In this document: one piece after another, positions 1-5,728 of the stretch
How the letters are laid out: each line of letters opens with the position of its first letter
Numbering within the stretch: the first letter of the stretch is position 1
Assembly: GCA_017483235.1 (NCBI GenBank)
Contig: JAFULE010000031.1
Coordinates: forward strand, 1 to 8,951
DNA: 8,951 nucleotides
Origin: Faecalibacterium sp.
GTDB taxonomy: Bacteria > Bacillota > Clostridia > Oscillospirales > Ruminococcaceae
Direction of reading: 5' to 3'
Notes under the pieces: model-generated
What the model was told of the DNA's origin: nothing
Database searches by the model: none
The model's input: only the letters and a program-made list of their open reading frames with translations
Position numbers and translations under genes: made by a program

Positions 1-685
1 AGCCATGCTCTTCCATCAGCTCGTCGATGGTCAGCACCTTGCCGATGACCATGTTGCACTGGAACTCGACGCCCATTGCCTTCAGGCCGTCGATCTCACT
101 CTGCACAATGGCCTTGGGCAGACGGAATTCGGGGATGCCGTACATCAGAACGCCGCCGGCTACGTGCAGTGCTTCGAACACAGTGACCTTGTAACCCAGC
201 TTTGCCAGATCGCCGGCTGCGGTCAGGCCGGCAGGGCCTGCACCGATGATGGCAACCTTGTGACCGTTGCTTGCGGGAACAGCAGGCTTTTCGGTATTGT
301 GCTCACGATGCCAGTCGGCAACAAAGCGTTCCAGACGGCCGATGCCAACCGCTTCGTGCTTGATGCCGCGGGTGCACTTGCCTTCGCACTGGCTTTCCTG
401 CGGGCAGACACGGCCGCAGACAGCGGGCAGGGCAGAGGACTGGGCAATTACCTGATAGGCGGCTTCAAAATCGCCCTCGGCAACTTTGCCGATAAAGCCG
501 GGAATGTCGATGCCGACCGGGCAGCCGTCCACACAGGGCTTGTGGCGGCAGTTGATGCAGCGCTTGGCTTCGTTGATCGCCATTTCAGCGGTGTAGCCCA
601 GAGCAACTTCCTCAAAGTTCTTATTGCGAACGTTGGGGTCCTGGCTGGGCATGGGGCATTTTTTCGGATCCATATTGAAAGCCAT
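1..685 (-). CDS. nfnB: NfnB-type large subunit of a flavin/Fe-S NADPH oxidoreductase (glutamate synthase small-subunit family), 3' part missing
   Basis: The first 228 residues are present; the C-terminal half lies beyond the left edge. The N-terminus carries cysteine-rich iron-sulfur motifs: CX2CX4CX3C at Cys43, 46, 51 and 55, and a second set at Cys90, 94, 100 and 104. An FAD-binding GAGPAG motif follows at about 148-153, with a GGVLMYGIPEFRLPK stretch at about 177-191. This layout is shared by the GltD-like family: glutamate synthase small subunit, sulfide dehydrogenase SudA and NfnB. The pairing with an NfnA-type gene 2 bases upstream favours NfnB, the subunit that binds NADPH and two [4Fe-4S] clusters in the electron-bifurcating NADH-dependent ferredoxin:NADP+ oxidoreductase. 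Its ATG is served by AAGGAGG, which lies inside the end of nfnA, so translational coupling is likely. No large glutamate synthase subunit is seen here. Family is certain; NfnB rather than SudA is an inference. Confidence 0.85.
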   Translation of the reverse strand, partial: MAFNMDPKKCPMPSQDPNVRNKNFEEVALGYTAEMAINEAKRCINCRHKPCVDGCPVGIDIPGFIGKVAEGDFEAAYQVIAQSSALPAVCGRVCPQESQCEGKCTRGIKHEAVGIGRLERFVADWHREHNTEKPAVPASNGHKVAIIGAGPAGLTAAGDLAKLGYKVTVFEALHVAGGVLMYGIPEFRLPKAIVQSEIDGLKAMGVEFQCNMVIGKVLTIDELMEEHG

Positions 686-687
686 GG

Positions 688-1530
688 TTATTTGACCTCC
701 TTGTTCAGCAGATTGCAGGTCTCTTCACGCTTGTGTGCCTCAAATTCACGGTAGGTGGCGCCACGCTTCATTGCCTCGTCAAAATCCACCAGATCACCGT
801 CAAAGTCGGGGCCATCCACGCAGGCAAACATGGTCTTGCCGCCTACGGTCAGGCGGCAGCCACCGCACATGCCGGTACCATCGATCATGATGGGGTTCAT
901 CGATACAAGGCTCTTCAGACCATACTTCTGGCAGGTTTTGACCACAAATTTCATCATGATCAGCGGGCCAATGGTGATGACCAGATCATACTGGTTGCCG
1001 GCGTTGATCAGATCTTCCAGGGCGGCGGTAACCACACCCTTGGTGCCATAGCTGCCGTCGTCGGTCATTACGCGGCATTCGTTGCTGCAGGCTTTGAATT
1101 CTTCTTCCAGAATCAGCAGATCCTTGTTGCGGAAACCGATAACGGTATCCACATGGCAGCCTTCAGCGTGCAGCTTCTGTGCAACAGGCAGGGCAATGGC
1201 ACAGCCCACGCCGCCGCCAACGACACACACCTTTTTCAGACCTTCGGTCTCGGTGGCGCGGCCCAGAGGGCCAACAAAATCGTGAACATACTCACCGGCC
1301 ATAAGGCTGTTCAGCTCCATGGTGGTGCCGCCCACAATCTGGAAAATAATGTCGACAGTGCCGCCCTCACGGTCATAGCCGGCAATGGTCAGGGGGATAC
1401 GCTCGCTGTCCTCGAAGGGGCGAACGATGATGAACTGGCCGGGCTGTGCTTTTTTGGCAATCAGCGGCGCTTCAATCGTCAGCTTCGTCACAGTGGGGTT
1501 CAGCACTTTACGGTCTGTGATCTTATACAT
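688..1530 (-). CDS. nfnA: NfnA-type small subunit (ferredoxin-NADP+ reductase alpha-like; FAD and [2Fe-2S])
   Basis: This 280-residue protein matches the dihydroorotate dehydrogenase electron-transfer-subunit-like family that includes NfnA and SudB. The N-terminal FAD-binding beta-barrel contains RIPLTI at 44-49, the flavin-contact motif of ferredoxin reductases. The NAD-binding domain starts at VCVVGGGVGC, 101-110. Near the C-terminus lies DGTGMCGGC with a third cysteine further on: Asp217, Cys222, Cys225 and Cys237. In the NfnA family a [2Fe-2S] cluster is held by three Cys and one Asp, which fits this arrangement. NfnA receives electrons from NADH, and with NfnB it couples NADH and reduced ferredoxin oxidation to NADP+ reduction in the cytoplasm. 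The ATG has AAAGGAG about 8 bases upstream. The stop codon is 2 bases before the nfnB start, so the two genes form an operon with their own promoter and leader. SudB is the main alternative name. Confidence 0.9.
   Translation of the reverse strand: MYKITDRKVLNPTVTKLTIEAPLIAKKAQPGQFIIVRPFEDSERIPLTIAGYDREGGTVDIIFQIVGGTTMELNSLMAGEYVHDFVGPLGRATETEGLKKVCVVGGGVGCAIALPVAQKLHAEGCHVDTVIGFRNKDLLILEEEFKACSNECRVMTDDGSYGTKGVVTAALEDLINAGNQYDLVITIGPLIMMKFVVKTCQKYGLKSLVSMNPIMIDGTGMCGGCRLTVGGKTMFACVDGPDFDGDLVDFDEAMKRGATYREFEAHKREETCNLLNKEVK
694..702 (-). promoter_or_regulatory. Ribosome binding site of nfnB inside nfnA
   Basis: The minus strand reads AAGGAGGTC within the last codons of nfnA, 8 bases before the nfnB ATG. 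It fixes the nfnB start and suggests that the two genes are translationally coupled. Confidence 0.85.
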
Positions 1531-1621
1531 GCGAAGTTCTCCTTTGTAAAATAAGATCGGGCAAAAGCCCGTTGTCTGTTTTTCTGCCTGCCTGTTGTGG
1601 TACAGCAGGTGGTTCAGGTTC
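1531..1621 (-). promoter_or_regulatory. 5' leader of nfnAB with two small hairpins
   Basis: From the predicted start site near 1621 to the nfnA ATG, the transcript has about 90 untranslated bases. They can form a hairpin from CCTGCTGT and ACAGGCAGG (one bulged base, around 1586-1608) and a short CGGGC-TTTT-GCCCG hairpin (1558-1571). The second is followed by an AT-rich stretch but no clean T run. The ribosome binding site AAAGGAG sits at about 1539-1545. I do not recognise a known riboswitch class. Confidence 0.4.
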
Positions 1622-1627
1622 CTTTAT

Positions 1628-1656
1628 ATTATAACTTTTCACAAAATAGAAAGCAA
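1628..1656 (-). promoter_or_regulatory. Sigma-A-type promoter of nfnAB
   Basis: On the minus strand TTGCTT (1651-1656) is followed by a 17-base spacer and a perfect TATAAT (1628-1633). The predicted start is near 1621. The -35 box matches the consensus only in its first three bases, so activity may depend mainly on the -10 box. A possible Rex-like half-site overlaps the spacer and -10 box. Confidence 0.7.
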
Positions 1657-1734
1657 TTCTTTGTGCTTGTTTTTCGTCAGGCGAATAAACCAAAAATTAA
1701 CCCGCAAAATGGTGTTGAAAGTGTGCGCTTTGTC

Positions 1735-1786
1735 AAAAAATAAACGAGAGCGGCACAAATCCTGCGATTTTGTGCCGCTCTCGTTT
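1735..1786 (-). terminator. Strong intrinsic terminator downstream of thiT
   Basis: A perfect 18-bp inverted repeat (arms 1742-1759 and 1769-1786, core GAGAGCGGCAC) with a 9-base loop lies 15 bases after the thiT stop. On the minus strand it is followed by TTATTTTTT. It should end thiT transcription and separate it from nfnAB. On the plus strand the second arm is followed by GAACGG, so it would not work well in that direction. Confidence 0.92.
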
Positions 1787-1801
1787 GAACGGAGAAGAAG
1801 C

Positions 1802-2425
1802 TTATTGTTTGCTGAACAGACGGGGGGCGGTTTTGTACAGCACAACCACGCCAACCACGGTCAGCACCGTTTCGGGCAGCATATAGGTGGCATTGTAGGC
1901 AAGGCTGTAAAACCAGCACAGTGCATTTTCGCCAAGGTTTGTGGTAAACCAGGCGCCCCAACGGAAGTTGTTCAGCCATTCAAAGGCATAGTCATAGTCT
2001 TTCCATACGATATAGCCGGAAAGAAAGCTGCATACAAAACGCAGCAGACATACGCCGGCAGTGCCAAGCCCGGCGCCAACTGTTTTATTGGCTGCCGGTT
2101 TTGCCAGCGCGGCAGCCAGACCCAGCAGGGTAAAGGCCAGCAGATAATCCAGCAGCACACAGCCGATCTGGGCGGTCAAGGTCTGGCAATAGGCCAAATT
2201 GCCGATACCCTGTACAAACTGAATGATACTGTTGGCAAAGGCAGTCAGCAGCCCCCAGCGGGTGCCGTGGCGGAAACTCATCAGAATGATAGGCAGCATA
2301 CTAAGCAAGGTGATCGACCCGCCATGCGGCATCAAGGGAATCTGAATCAGGCTTAGTACGGTGGAAAGCGCGATCATCAGCGCACCTTCCACAAGGGTAC
2401 GGGTGGTGGATAAGCTTTTTGACAT
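1802..2425 (-). CDS. thiT: Thiamine ECF transporter substrate-binding membrane subunit ThiT
   Basis: With the ATG at 2425 this is a 207-residue, very hydrophobic protein with about six membrane segments, typical of ECF S-components, which capture thiamine and use a shared energizing module (EcfA/A'/T) encoded elsewhere. An AxxxA motif (Ala15 to Ala19) lies in the first helix, where S-components contact EcfT. Family-like stretches include PHGGSITLLSMLPI (33-46), LLDYLLAF (91-98), RFVCSFLSGYIVW (129-141) and the aromatic and polar patch WGAWFTTNLGENALCW (156-171). The TPP riboswitch in its leader independently supports thiamine as the substrate. A GTG three codons upstream is in frame, but it sits only 2 bases from AGGAG; the ATG has the same AGGAG 10 bases upstream and is preferred. 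The gene has its own promoter and terminator, so it is a single-gene unit. Confidence 0.93.
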   Translation of the reverse strand: MSKSLSTTRTLVEGALMIALSTVLSLIQIPLMPHGGSITLLSMLPIILMSFRHGTRWGLLTAFANSIIQFVQGIGNLAYCQTLTAQIGCVLLDYLLAFTLLGLAAALAKPAANKTVGAGLGTAGVCLLRFVCSFLSGYIVWKDYDYAFEWLNNFRWGAWFTTNLGENALCWFYSLAYNATYMLPETVLTVVGVVVLYKTAPRLFSKQ

Positions 2426-2457
2426 ACAGAACACATCTCCTGTAAATAAAAGTACAT

Positions 2458-2497
2458 AAAAACAAAGAAAACGCCCGCATCAAAAAAGATGCAGGCG
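2458..2497 (-). terminator. Riboswitch-controlled attenuator terminator ahead of thiT
   Basis: On the minus strand CGCCTGCATC, a TTTTTT loop and GATGCGGGCG form a 10-bp stem with one G-U pair (arms 2488-2497 and 2472-2481), followed by TTTTCTTTGTTTTT. It lies between the TPP aptamer and the thiT start, the expected position for thiamine-dependent premature termination. I could not identify the competing antiterminator helix with confidence. Confidence 0.88.
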
Positions 2498-2530
2498 CAC
2501 TGTTGGCTTTTACCCATGAGAATATGGACC

Positions 2531-2612
2531 AAACTTCCTACGCCGGCATTACCCGGATCAGGTTAAAGGGTACTCCGCATGTGCGGATCTCAGCCTTTCG
2601 GCGCCCCTGTTT
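2531..2612 (-). promoter_or_regulatory. TPP riboswitch (THI element)
   Basis: The minus strand shows the conserved TPP aptamer: GGGGCGCC and GGCTGAGA (CTGAGA at 2588-2593), then ACCCTTTAACCTGATC (the gatcaggt complement is at 2556-2563), then GGTAATGCCGGCGTAGGAAG. AAAC at the 5' end can pair with GTTT at the 3' end as the closing P1 helix, and TCCGCA/TGCGGA forms the variable P3 arm. It senses thiamine pyrophosphate; binding should favour the downstream terminator and switch off thiT. Confidence 0.97.
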
Positions 2613-2626
2613 TTATGTCTGACTTG

Positions 2627-2654
2627 ATTATATGCTATAGCTGCGGCTTGTCAA
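2627..2654 (-). promoter_or_regulatory. Consensus promoter of the riboswitch-thiT transcript
   Basis: The minus strand has TTGACA (2649-2654), a 16-base spacer and TATAAT (2627-2632), with both boxes perfect. Initiation is expected near 2620, a few bases ahead of the aptamer. The -35 box begins just 4 bases after the stop codon of the upstream membrane protein gene. Confidence 0.88.
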
Positions 2655-2658
2655 GCGC

Positions 2659-2898
2659 TTATCTCAAAAATTTGCGGCCCAGCCAGATGCAGATGCAGGC
2701 ACCCACCACCGAAACGATCATACCGCCGATAAAGTTGCTGGCATGGAAGCCGATCAGACCGAATACAATGCCGCCGACAAAACCACCGACGACGCCAAGA
2801 ATTACATTGCGGATGGTACCGCCTTCGCTGTTCATAATGCGGCCGGCAATGTAACCGGCAATGCCACCAACAATCAGATCAAAAATAAAACCAAGCAT
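2659..2898 (-). CDS. GlsB/YeaQ/YmgE family small membrane protein (transglycosylase-associated protein)
   Basis: This is a 79-residue protein of three hydrophobic, glycine-rich segments: about 3-21, 31-51 and 57-74. It has the family's repeated small-residue pattern (GGIAGYIAGRIM at 11-22, GVVGGFVGGIVFG at 35-47) and ends in a basic GRKFLR tail. The length is usual for the family, whose members are about 80 residues. These proteins sit in the cytoplasmic membrane and are linked to general stress in several bacteria, but no biochemical activity is firmly known. The ATG has GAGGAGGT about 5 bases upstream, and a promoter sits just upstream of that. No terminator is visible after the stop, so some transcripts may run into the thiT leader. 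I see no functional tie to thiT or nth beyond position. Confidence 0.9.
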   Translation of the reverse strand: MLGFIFDLIVGGIAGYIAGRIMNSEGGTIRNVILGVVGGFVGGIVFGLIGFHASNFIGGMIVSVVGACICIWLGRKFLR

Positions 2899-2941
2899 AT
2901 TTTACCTCCTCGAGAAAACAAATATACCTTCCGACAGCCTT

Positions 2942-2970
2942 ATTATAGTTGGCCGACAAATGTTTTTCAA
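2942..2970 (-). promoter_or_regulatory. Promoter of the GlsB-like gene
   Basis: On the minus strand TTGAAA (2965-2970), a 17-base spacer and TATAAT (2942-2947). It lies in the gap between the nth stop and the small membrane protein gene, giving a leader of about 35-40 bases. Confidence 0.82.
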
Positions 2971-2982
2971 TCCGTTCAGGTT

Positions 2983-3657
2983 TTACTTCACGAAAAGTTT
3001 ACCGGTTTTGCAGATGTCGGCAAGGCAGCAGCGGTCGCATTCGGCATGGCGTGCATTGCACACCGCACGCCCGTGCAATACAAAGCGGTGGCACAGATCG
3101 TTGCCTTCTTCGGGCGGAACGATCTTCCACAGCGCCATCTCCACCTTTTGAGGCTCCTTGATATCGTCCACCAAACCGATCTTGTTACACAAACGGATGC
3201 AATGGGTGTCGGTTACAATGGCGGGCTTGCCGAACACATCGCCCATGATCAGATTGGCACTTTTTCGGCCCACACCGGGCAGAGCCAGAAGCTCTTCAAA
3301 AGTGGTGGGCACCTGACAGTGATACCGATCGCGCAAAATCCGCATGCAGGCCGAAATGTCCCGCGCTTTCGAGCGGCCAAGCCCGCAGGGTTTTACGATT
3401 GCTTCAATCTCTTCAGGGGTGGCTTCAGCCAGTGCCGCAACACCGGGATACTTGGCAAACAGGTCTTCCACAACAATGTTCACCCGGGCATCGGTGCACT
3501 GGGCTGCCAGCCGCACGCTGACCAGAAGCTGCCATGCGTGTTCGTAATCCAGCGAGCAGGCTGCATCCGGATATTCTTTTTTCAGCCGTTCGATCACGGC
3601 AAGAGCTAACTCTTTTTTGGCAGTCAGGTCAGCTTGGGGGGCGGTTTTCTTGGCCAT
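2983..3657 (-). CDS. nth: Endonuclease III (DNA glycosylase/AP lyase)
   Basis: With the ATG at 3657 the product is 224 residues, close to the family norm of about 210. It removes oxidised pyrimidines from DNA and nicks the abasic site in base excision repair. The helix-hairpin-helix motif LPGVGRKSANLI (126-137) contains the catalytic Lys132, and the catalytic Asp150 follows in VTDTHCIRL. The C-terminal iron-sulfur loop is intact: Cys200, 207, 210 and 216 in CX6CX2CX5C spacing. LAAQCTD at 50-56 corresponds to the LSAQATD-type helix of the family. An in-frame ATG six codons upstream overlaps the ribosome binding site; AAGGAG lies 8 bases before the chosen ATG. The gene has its own promoter and is divergent from rarA. 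No clear terminator follows it, so read-through into the GlsB-like gene is possible. Confidence 0.96.
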   Translation of the reverse strand: MAKKTAPQADLTAKKELALAVIERLKKEYPDAACSLDYEHAWQLLVSVRLAAQCTDARVNIVVEDLFAKYPGVAALAEATPEEIEAIVKPCGLGRSKARDISACMRILRDRYHCQVPTTFEELLALPGVGRKSANLIMGDVFGKPAIVTDTHCIRLCNKIGLVDDIKEPQKVEMALWKIVPPEEGNDLCHRFVLHGRAVCNARHAECDRCCLADICKTGKLFVK

Positions 3658-3702
3658 GAAAATACTCCTTAACATCGTGATGATGAATCAATGAATAGCT
3701 TT

Positions 3703-3731
3703 ATTATAGCGATGAAATCGCGGCAATGCAA
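3703..3731 (-). promoter_or_regulatory. Promoter of nth
   Basis: The minus strand reads TTGCAT (3726-3731), 17 bases, TATAAT (3703-3708). The predicted leader is about 40 bases. It is back to back with the rarA promoter, with 11 bases between the two -35 boxes. Confidence 0.75.
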
Positions 3732-3742
3732 CCGGCCGCCCC

Positions 3743-3771
3743 TTGTGTTACCGGCGCATGGCAGATATAAT
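3743..3771 (+). promoter_or_regulatory. Promoter of rarA
   Basis: TTGTGT (3743-3748), a 17-base spacer and TATAAT (3766-3771). The start is expected near 3778, leaving about 28 bases before the GTG start codon. Confidence 0.75.
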
Positions 3772-3806
3772 AACAGTAGTGATTACAAACAAAAGGAGGG
3801 CCTTTT

Positions 3807-5081
3807 GTGATAAACGAGCCTTTGGCGCAGCGGTTGCGCCCCATGCAGTTGAGTCAGGTGTGCGGCCAGCGGCACCTTTTGGGTGAGGGCAAGGTATTTC
3901 GCCGTACCATCGAAAGCGGTCGTATTCCCAATATGATTTTCTATGGCCCTTCCGGCGTGGGCAAAACCACAGTTGCGCGGATCATTGCCGAAAACAGTGG
4001 TATGACCTTGCATAAGCTGAACGGCACCTCTTGCGGCACCGGCGATATCAAAGCGGTGCTGAACGATATTGGCACACTGGGCGGTGCAAAAGGGATATTG
4101 CTGTATCTGGACGAGATCCAATATCTGAACAAAAAGCAGCAGCAAAGCCTTTTGGAGTGTATCGAAAACGGAAGCGTGACCCTGATCGCATCCACCACTG
4201 AAAATCCATATTTTTATATCTACAATGCGCTGTTGTCGCGCTGCACGGTGTTTGAGTTCAAAAGTCTGACCGCAGCCGACATTCGACAGGGCCTGCGTCG
4301 TGCGGCGCAATGTATTGGCGAAGCAGAGGGCTGCACACTTGTGTTTGAAGAAGGGGCCGAAGAATATCTTGCCGAAAGCGCCGGCGGCGATATGCGCAAG
4401 GCTTTGGGCGGGCTTGAGTTTGTAACCACCGCTGCCGGTGTAGAAGCCAACGGCGAAAAACGCATCACGCTGGATATGGTGCAGCAGGTGACAAAGCGTA
4501 CCGCTATGCGGTACGACCGAAGCGGCGATGACCATTACGATATCCTTTCCGCCTTCCAGAAATCAATGCGCGGCTCTGACCCGGACGCTGCGTTGCATTA
4601 TCTGGCTCGTCTTTTGGAAGCGGGAGATCTGGTGTCGGCCTGCCGTCGGCTGATGGTGTGTGCCTGCGAGGATGTGGGCCTTGCTTACCCACAGATCATT
4701 CCAATTGTAAAAGCGGCAGTGGATGCTGCCAATATGCTGGGCCTGCCCGAAGCACGTATCCCGCTTGCCGATGCGGTGATTCTGGTGGCTACCAGCCCCA
4801 AGTCCAACGCAGGCGAAAGTGCCATTGATGCGGCTATGGCTGATCTGCAGGCCGGAAAATCCGGCCCGATCCCGCGTCAGCTGCAAAACAAACACTACGA
4901 TGGCGAAGATGCCTTGGTAAAGGGGCAGAACTATCTGTATCCGCACGCATTCCCCAACCACTGGGTACAGCAGCAGTATCTGCCCGACCGATTAAAAGAT
5001 GCGGTGTATTATGTACCCGGCGAAAACAAAAACGAGCAGGCGGCGGCAGCGTACTGGAAACGGATCAAATCCGAAAAATAA
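3807..5081 (+). CDS. rarA: Replication-associated recombination protein A (AAA+ ATPase RarA/MgsA)
   Basis: The 424-residue protein is a clamp-loader-like AAA+ ATPase that acts at stalled replication forks and interacts with single-strand binding protein in studied species. Walker A is GPSGVGKTT (47-55, Lys53), Walker B is LLYLDEI (98-104, Asp102 and Glu103), sensor 1 is STTENP (129-134), and LLSRC carries the arginine finger (Arg145). The C-terminal region has family features such as CEDVGLAYP and the end motif AFPNHWVQQQYLP. The length is normal for the family. Translation starts at GTG, 7 bases after AGGAGG; the product opens with MINEPLAQRLRP, which matches the usual PLAxRxRP start of the family. 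It is divergent from nth and followed 94 bases later by perR, which has its own promoter. No good intrinsic terminator is seen after the stop. Confidence 0.96.
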   Translation: MINEPLAQRLRPMQLSQVCGQRHLLGEGKVFRRTIESGRIPNMIFYGPSGVGKTTVARIIAENSGMTLHKLNGTSCGTGDIKAVLNDIGTLGGAKGILLYLDEIQYLNKKQQQSLLECIENGSVTLIASTTENPYFYIYNALLSRCTVFEFKSLTAADIRQGLRRAAQCIGEAEGCTLVFEEGAEEYLAESAGGDMRKALGGLEFVTTAAGVEANGEKRITLDMVQQVTKRTAMRYDRSGDDHYDILSAFQKSMRGSDPDAALHYLARLLEAGDLVSACRRLMVCACEDVGLAYPQIIPIVKAAVDAANMLGLPEARIPLADAVILVATSPKSNAGESAIDAAMADLQAGKSGPIPRQLQNKHYDGEDALVKGQNYLYPHAFPNHWVQQQYLPDRLKDAVYYVPGENKNEQAAAAYWKRIKSEK

Positions 5082-5102
5082 GAGACAAGTTAGTTGTAAC
5101 TA

Positions 5103-5131
5103 TTGACAAGAATGCCTTATTTTAGTATGAT
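5103..5131 (+). promoter_or_regulatory. Promoter of perR
   Basis: TTGACA (5103-5108), a 17-base spacer and TATGAT (5126-5131). The start is expected near 5138, giving a leader of about 38 bases. A small inverted repeat (TAGTT-GT-AACTA, 5091-5102) abuts the -35 box, and AT-rich stretches resembling PerR/Fur half-sites lie over the -10 box and just downstream. Confidence 0.8.
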
Positions 5132-5175
5132 AATGTCAGTAATAGGAATTGTTATCGTATTGAAAGGAGGCAACG

Positions 5176-5559
5176 ATGCGTTATTCCAAGCAACGTGAGC
5201 TGATTCTGAAAAAGGTCGCTGCCTTAGACGACCACCCCACTGCAGAAGAGATCCATCGGGTGGCCAGTGCCGATTGCCCGGGGCTCAGCCTTGGCACGGT
5301 GTACCGCAATCTGAATGGTTTGGTGGAAGCAGGGGTGGTGCGCCGGGTGACAGTGCCCGGGCGGGCAGACCGGTTCGATCATACCCTGTGTCAGCACAGC
5401 CATTTCTGCTGTACCAGCTGCGGCAATGTAACCGATGCCGAACTGCACGAAGCTGCTTTGATGCAGACGATCCAAAGTGGTGGGCAGAGTGTGGCCGGTT
5501 ATGAGCTGACCCTGTTTGGCGTGTGCCCGCAGTGCACGGCACAGAAGAAACTTTCCTGA
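5176..5559 (+). CDS. perR: PerR-type peroxide-sensing repressor (Fur family)
   Basis: This 127-residue protein has the Fur-family winged helix with recognition helix GTVYRNLNGLVEAG (40-53), then a metal-binding dimerisation domain. The structural zinc site is complete: Cys79/Cys82 (CTSC) and Cys117/Cys120 (CPQC). All five regulatory-metal ligands of Bacillus PerR have counterparts by alignment to the remembered sequence: His20 (HPTAEEIH), Asp68 (RFDHT), His74, His76 (HSH) and Asp87. Asp rather than Glu at the last position is what separates PerR from Fur. In PerR, iron-catalysed oxidation of the histidines releases DNA and turns on peroxide defence genes; none of those are in this window. It is slightly shorter than the usual 140 or so residues, mainly at the N-terminus. 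The ATG has AAAGGAGG 6 bases upstream. A promoter and a terminator flank it, so it is a single-gene unit. Confidence 0.9.
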   Translation: MRYSKQRELILKKVAALDDHPTAEEIHRVASADCPGLSLGTVYRNLNGLVEAGVVRRVTVPGRADRFDHTLCQHSHFCCTSCGNVTDAELHEAALMQTIQSGGQSVAGYELTLFGVCPQCTAQKKLS

Positions 5560-5573
5560 ATGTTACCCCAAGA

Positions 5574-5608
5574 CGGCAGTGCGGTACGGCGCTGCCGCCT
5601 TTCTTTTT
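5574..5608 (+). terminator. Intrinsic terminator after perR
   Basis: CGGCAGTGC (5574-5582) and GCGCTGCCG (5589-5597) pair with one G-U wobble around a 6-base loop, and are followed by CCTTTCTTTTT. It begins 15 bases after the perR stop. Confidence 0.9.
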
Positions 5609-5626
5609 CACGGGGTGAAATTTTAC

Positions 5627-5655
5627 TTGTTTCTGCCGCGCTCTTCGTGTATAAT
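5627..5655 (+). promoter_or_regulatory. Promoter of the miaB operon
   Basis: TTGTTT (5627-5632), a 17-base spacer and TATAAT (5650-5655). The start is expected near 5662, leaving a leader of about 64 bases before the TTG start of miaB. Confidence 0.8.
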
Positions 5656-5711
5656 CTACAATGTATTGTTATGGCTGCAAATAAACAACCCAAGATACGC
5701 TTTGCGGCAGT

Positions 5712-5728
5712 AAGGAAGGTACCCTTTG
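5712..5728 (+). promoter_or_regulatory. Ribosome binding site deciding the TTG start of miaB
   Basis: AAGGAAGG (5712-5719) is 6 bases from the TTG at 5726. The in-frame TAA at 5711-5713 rules out a longer protein, so TTG is the first possible start. Confidence 0.75.

Noticed and set aside
5..754. A 249-residue open frame on the plus strand opposite nfnB
   Set aside because: It lies antisense to the cysteine-rich NfnB-type sequence and is explained by that gene's codon bias.
733..1554. A 273-residue open frame on the plus strand opposite nfnA
   Set aside because: It is an antisense shadow: the opposite strand encodes a protein with clear FAD, NAD and iron-sulfur motifs, while this frame has no recognisable domains and no ribosome binding site.
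1595..2356. A 253-residue open frame on the plus strand opposite thiT
   Set aside because: It crosses the thiT terminator hairpin and is antisense to a riboswitch-controlled membrane protein gene.
2971..2985. A terminator between nth and the GlsB-like gene
   Set aside because: No stable hairpin followed by a T run is visible on the minus strand in this short gap.
2743..3609. A 288-residue open frame on the plus strand spanning the GlsB-like gene and nth
   Set aside because: It runs antisense to two well-supported genes and through their promoter region, with no recognisable motif.
3783..4535. A 250-residue open frame on the minus strand opposite rarA
   Set aside because: rarA on the plus strand has intact Walker A, Walker B and sensor motifs; this frame is composition-driven and has no family features.
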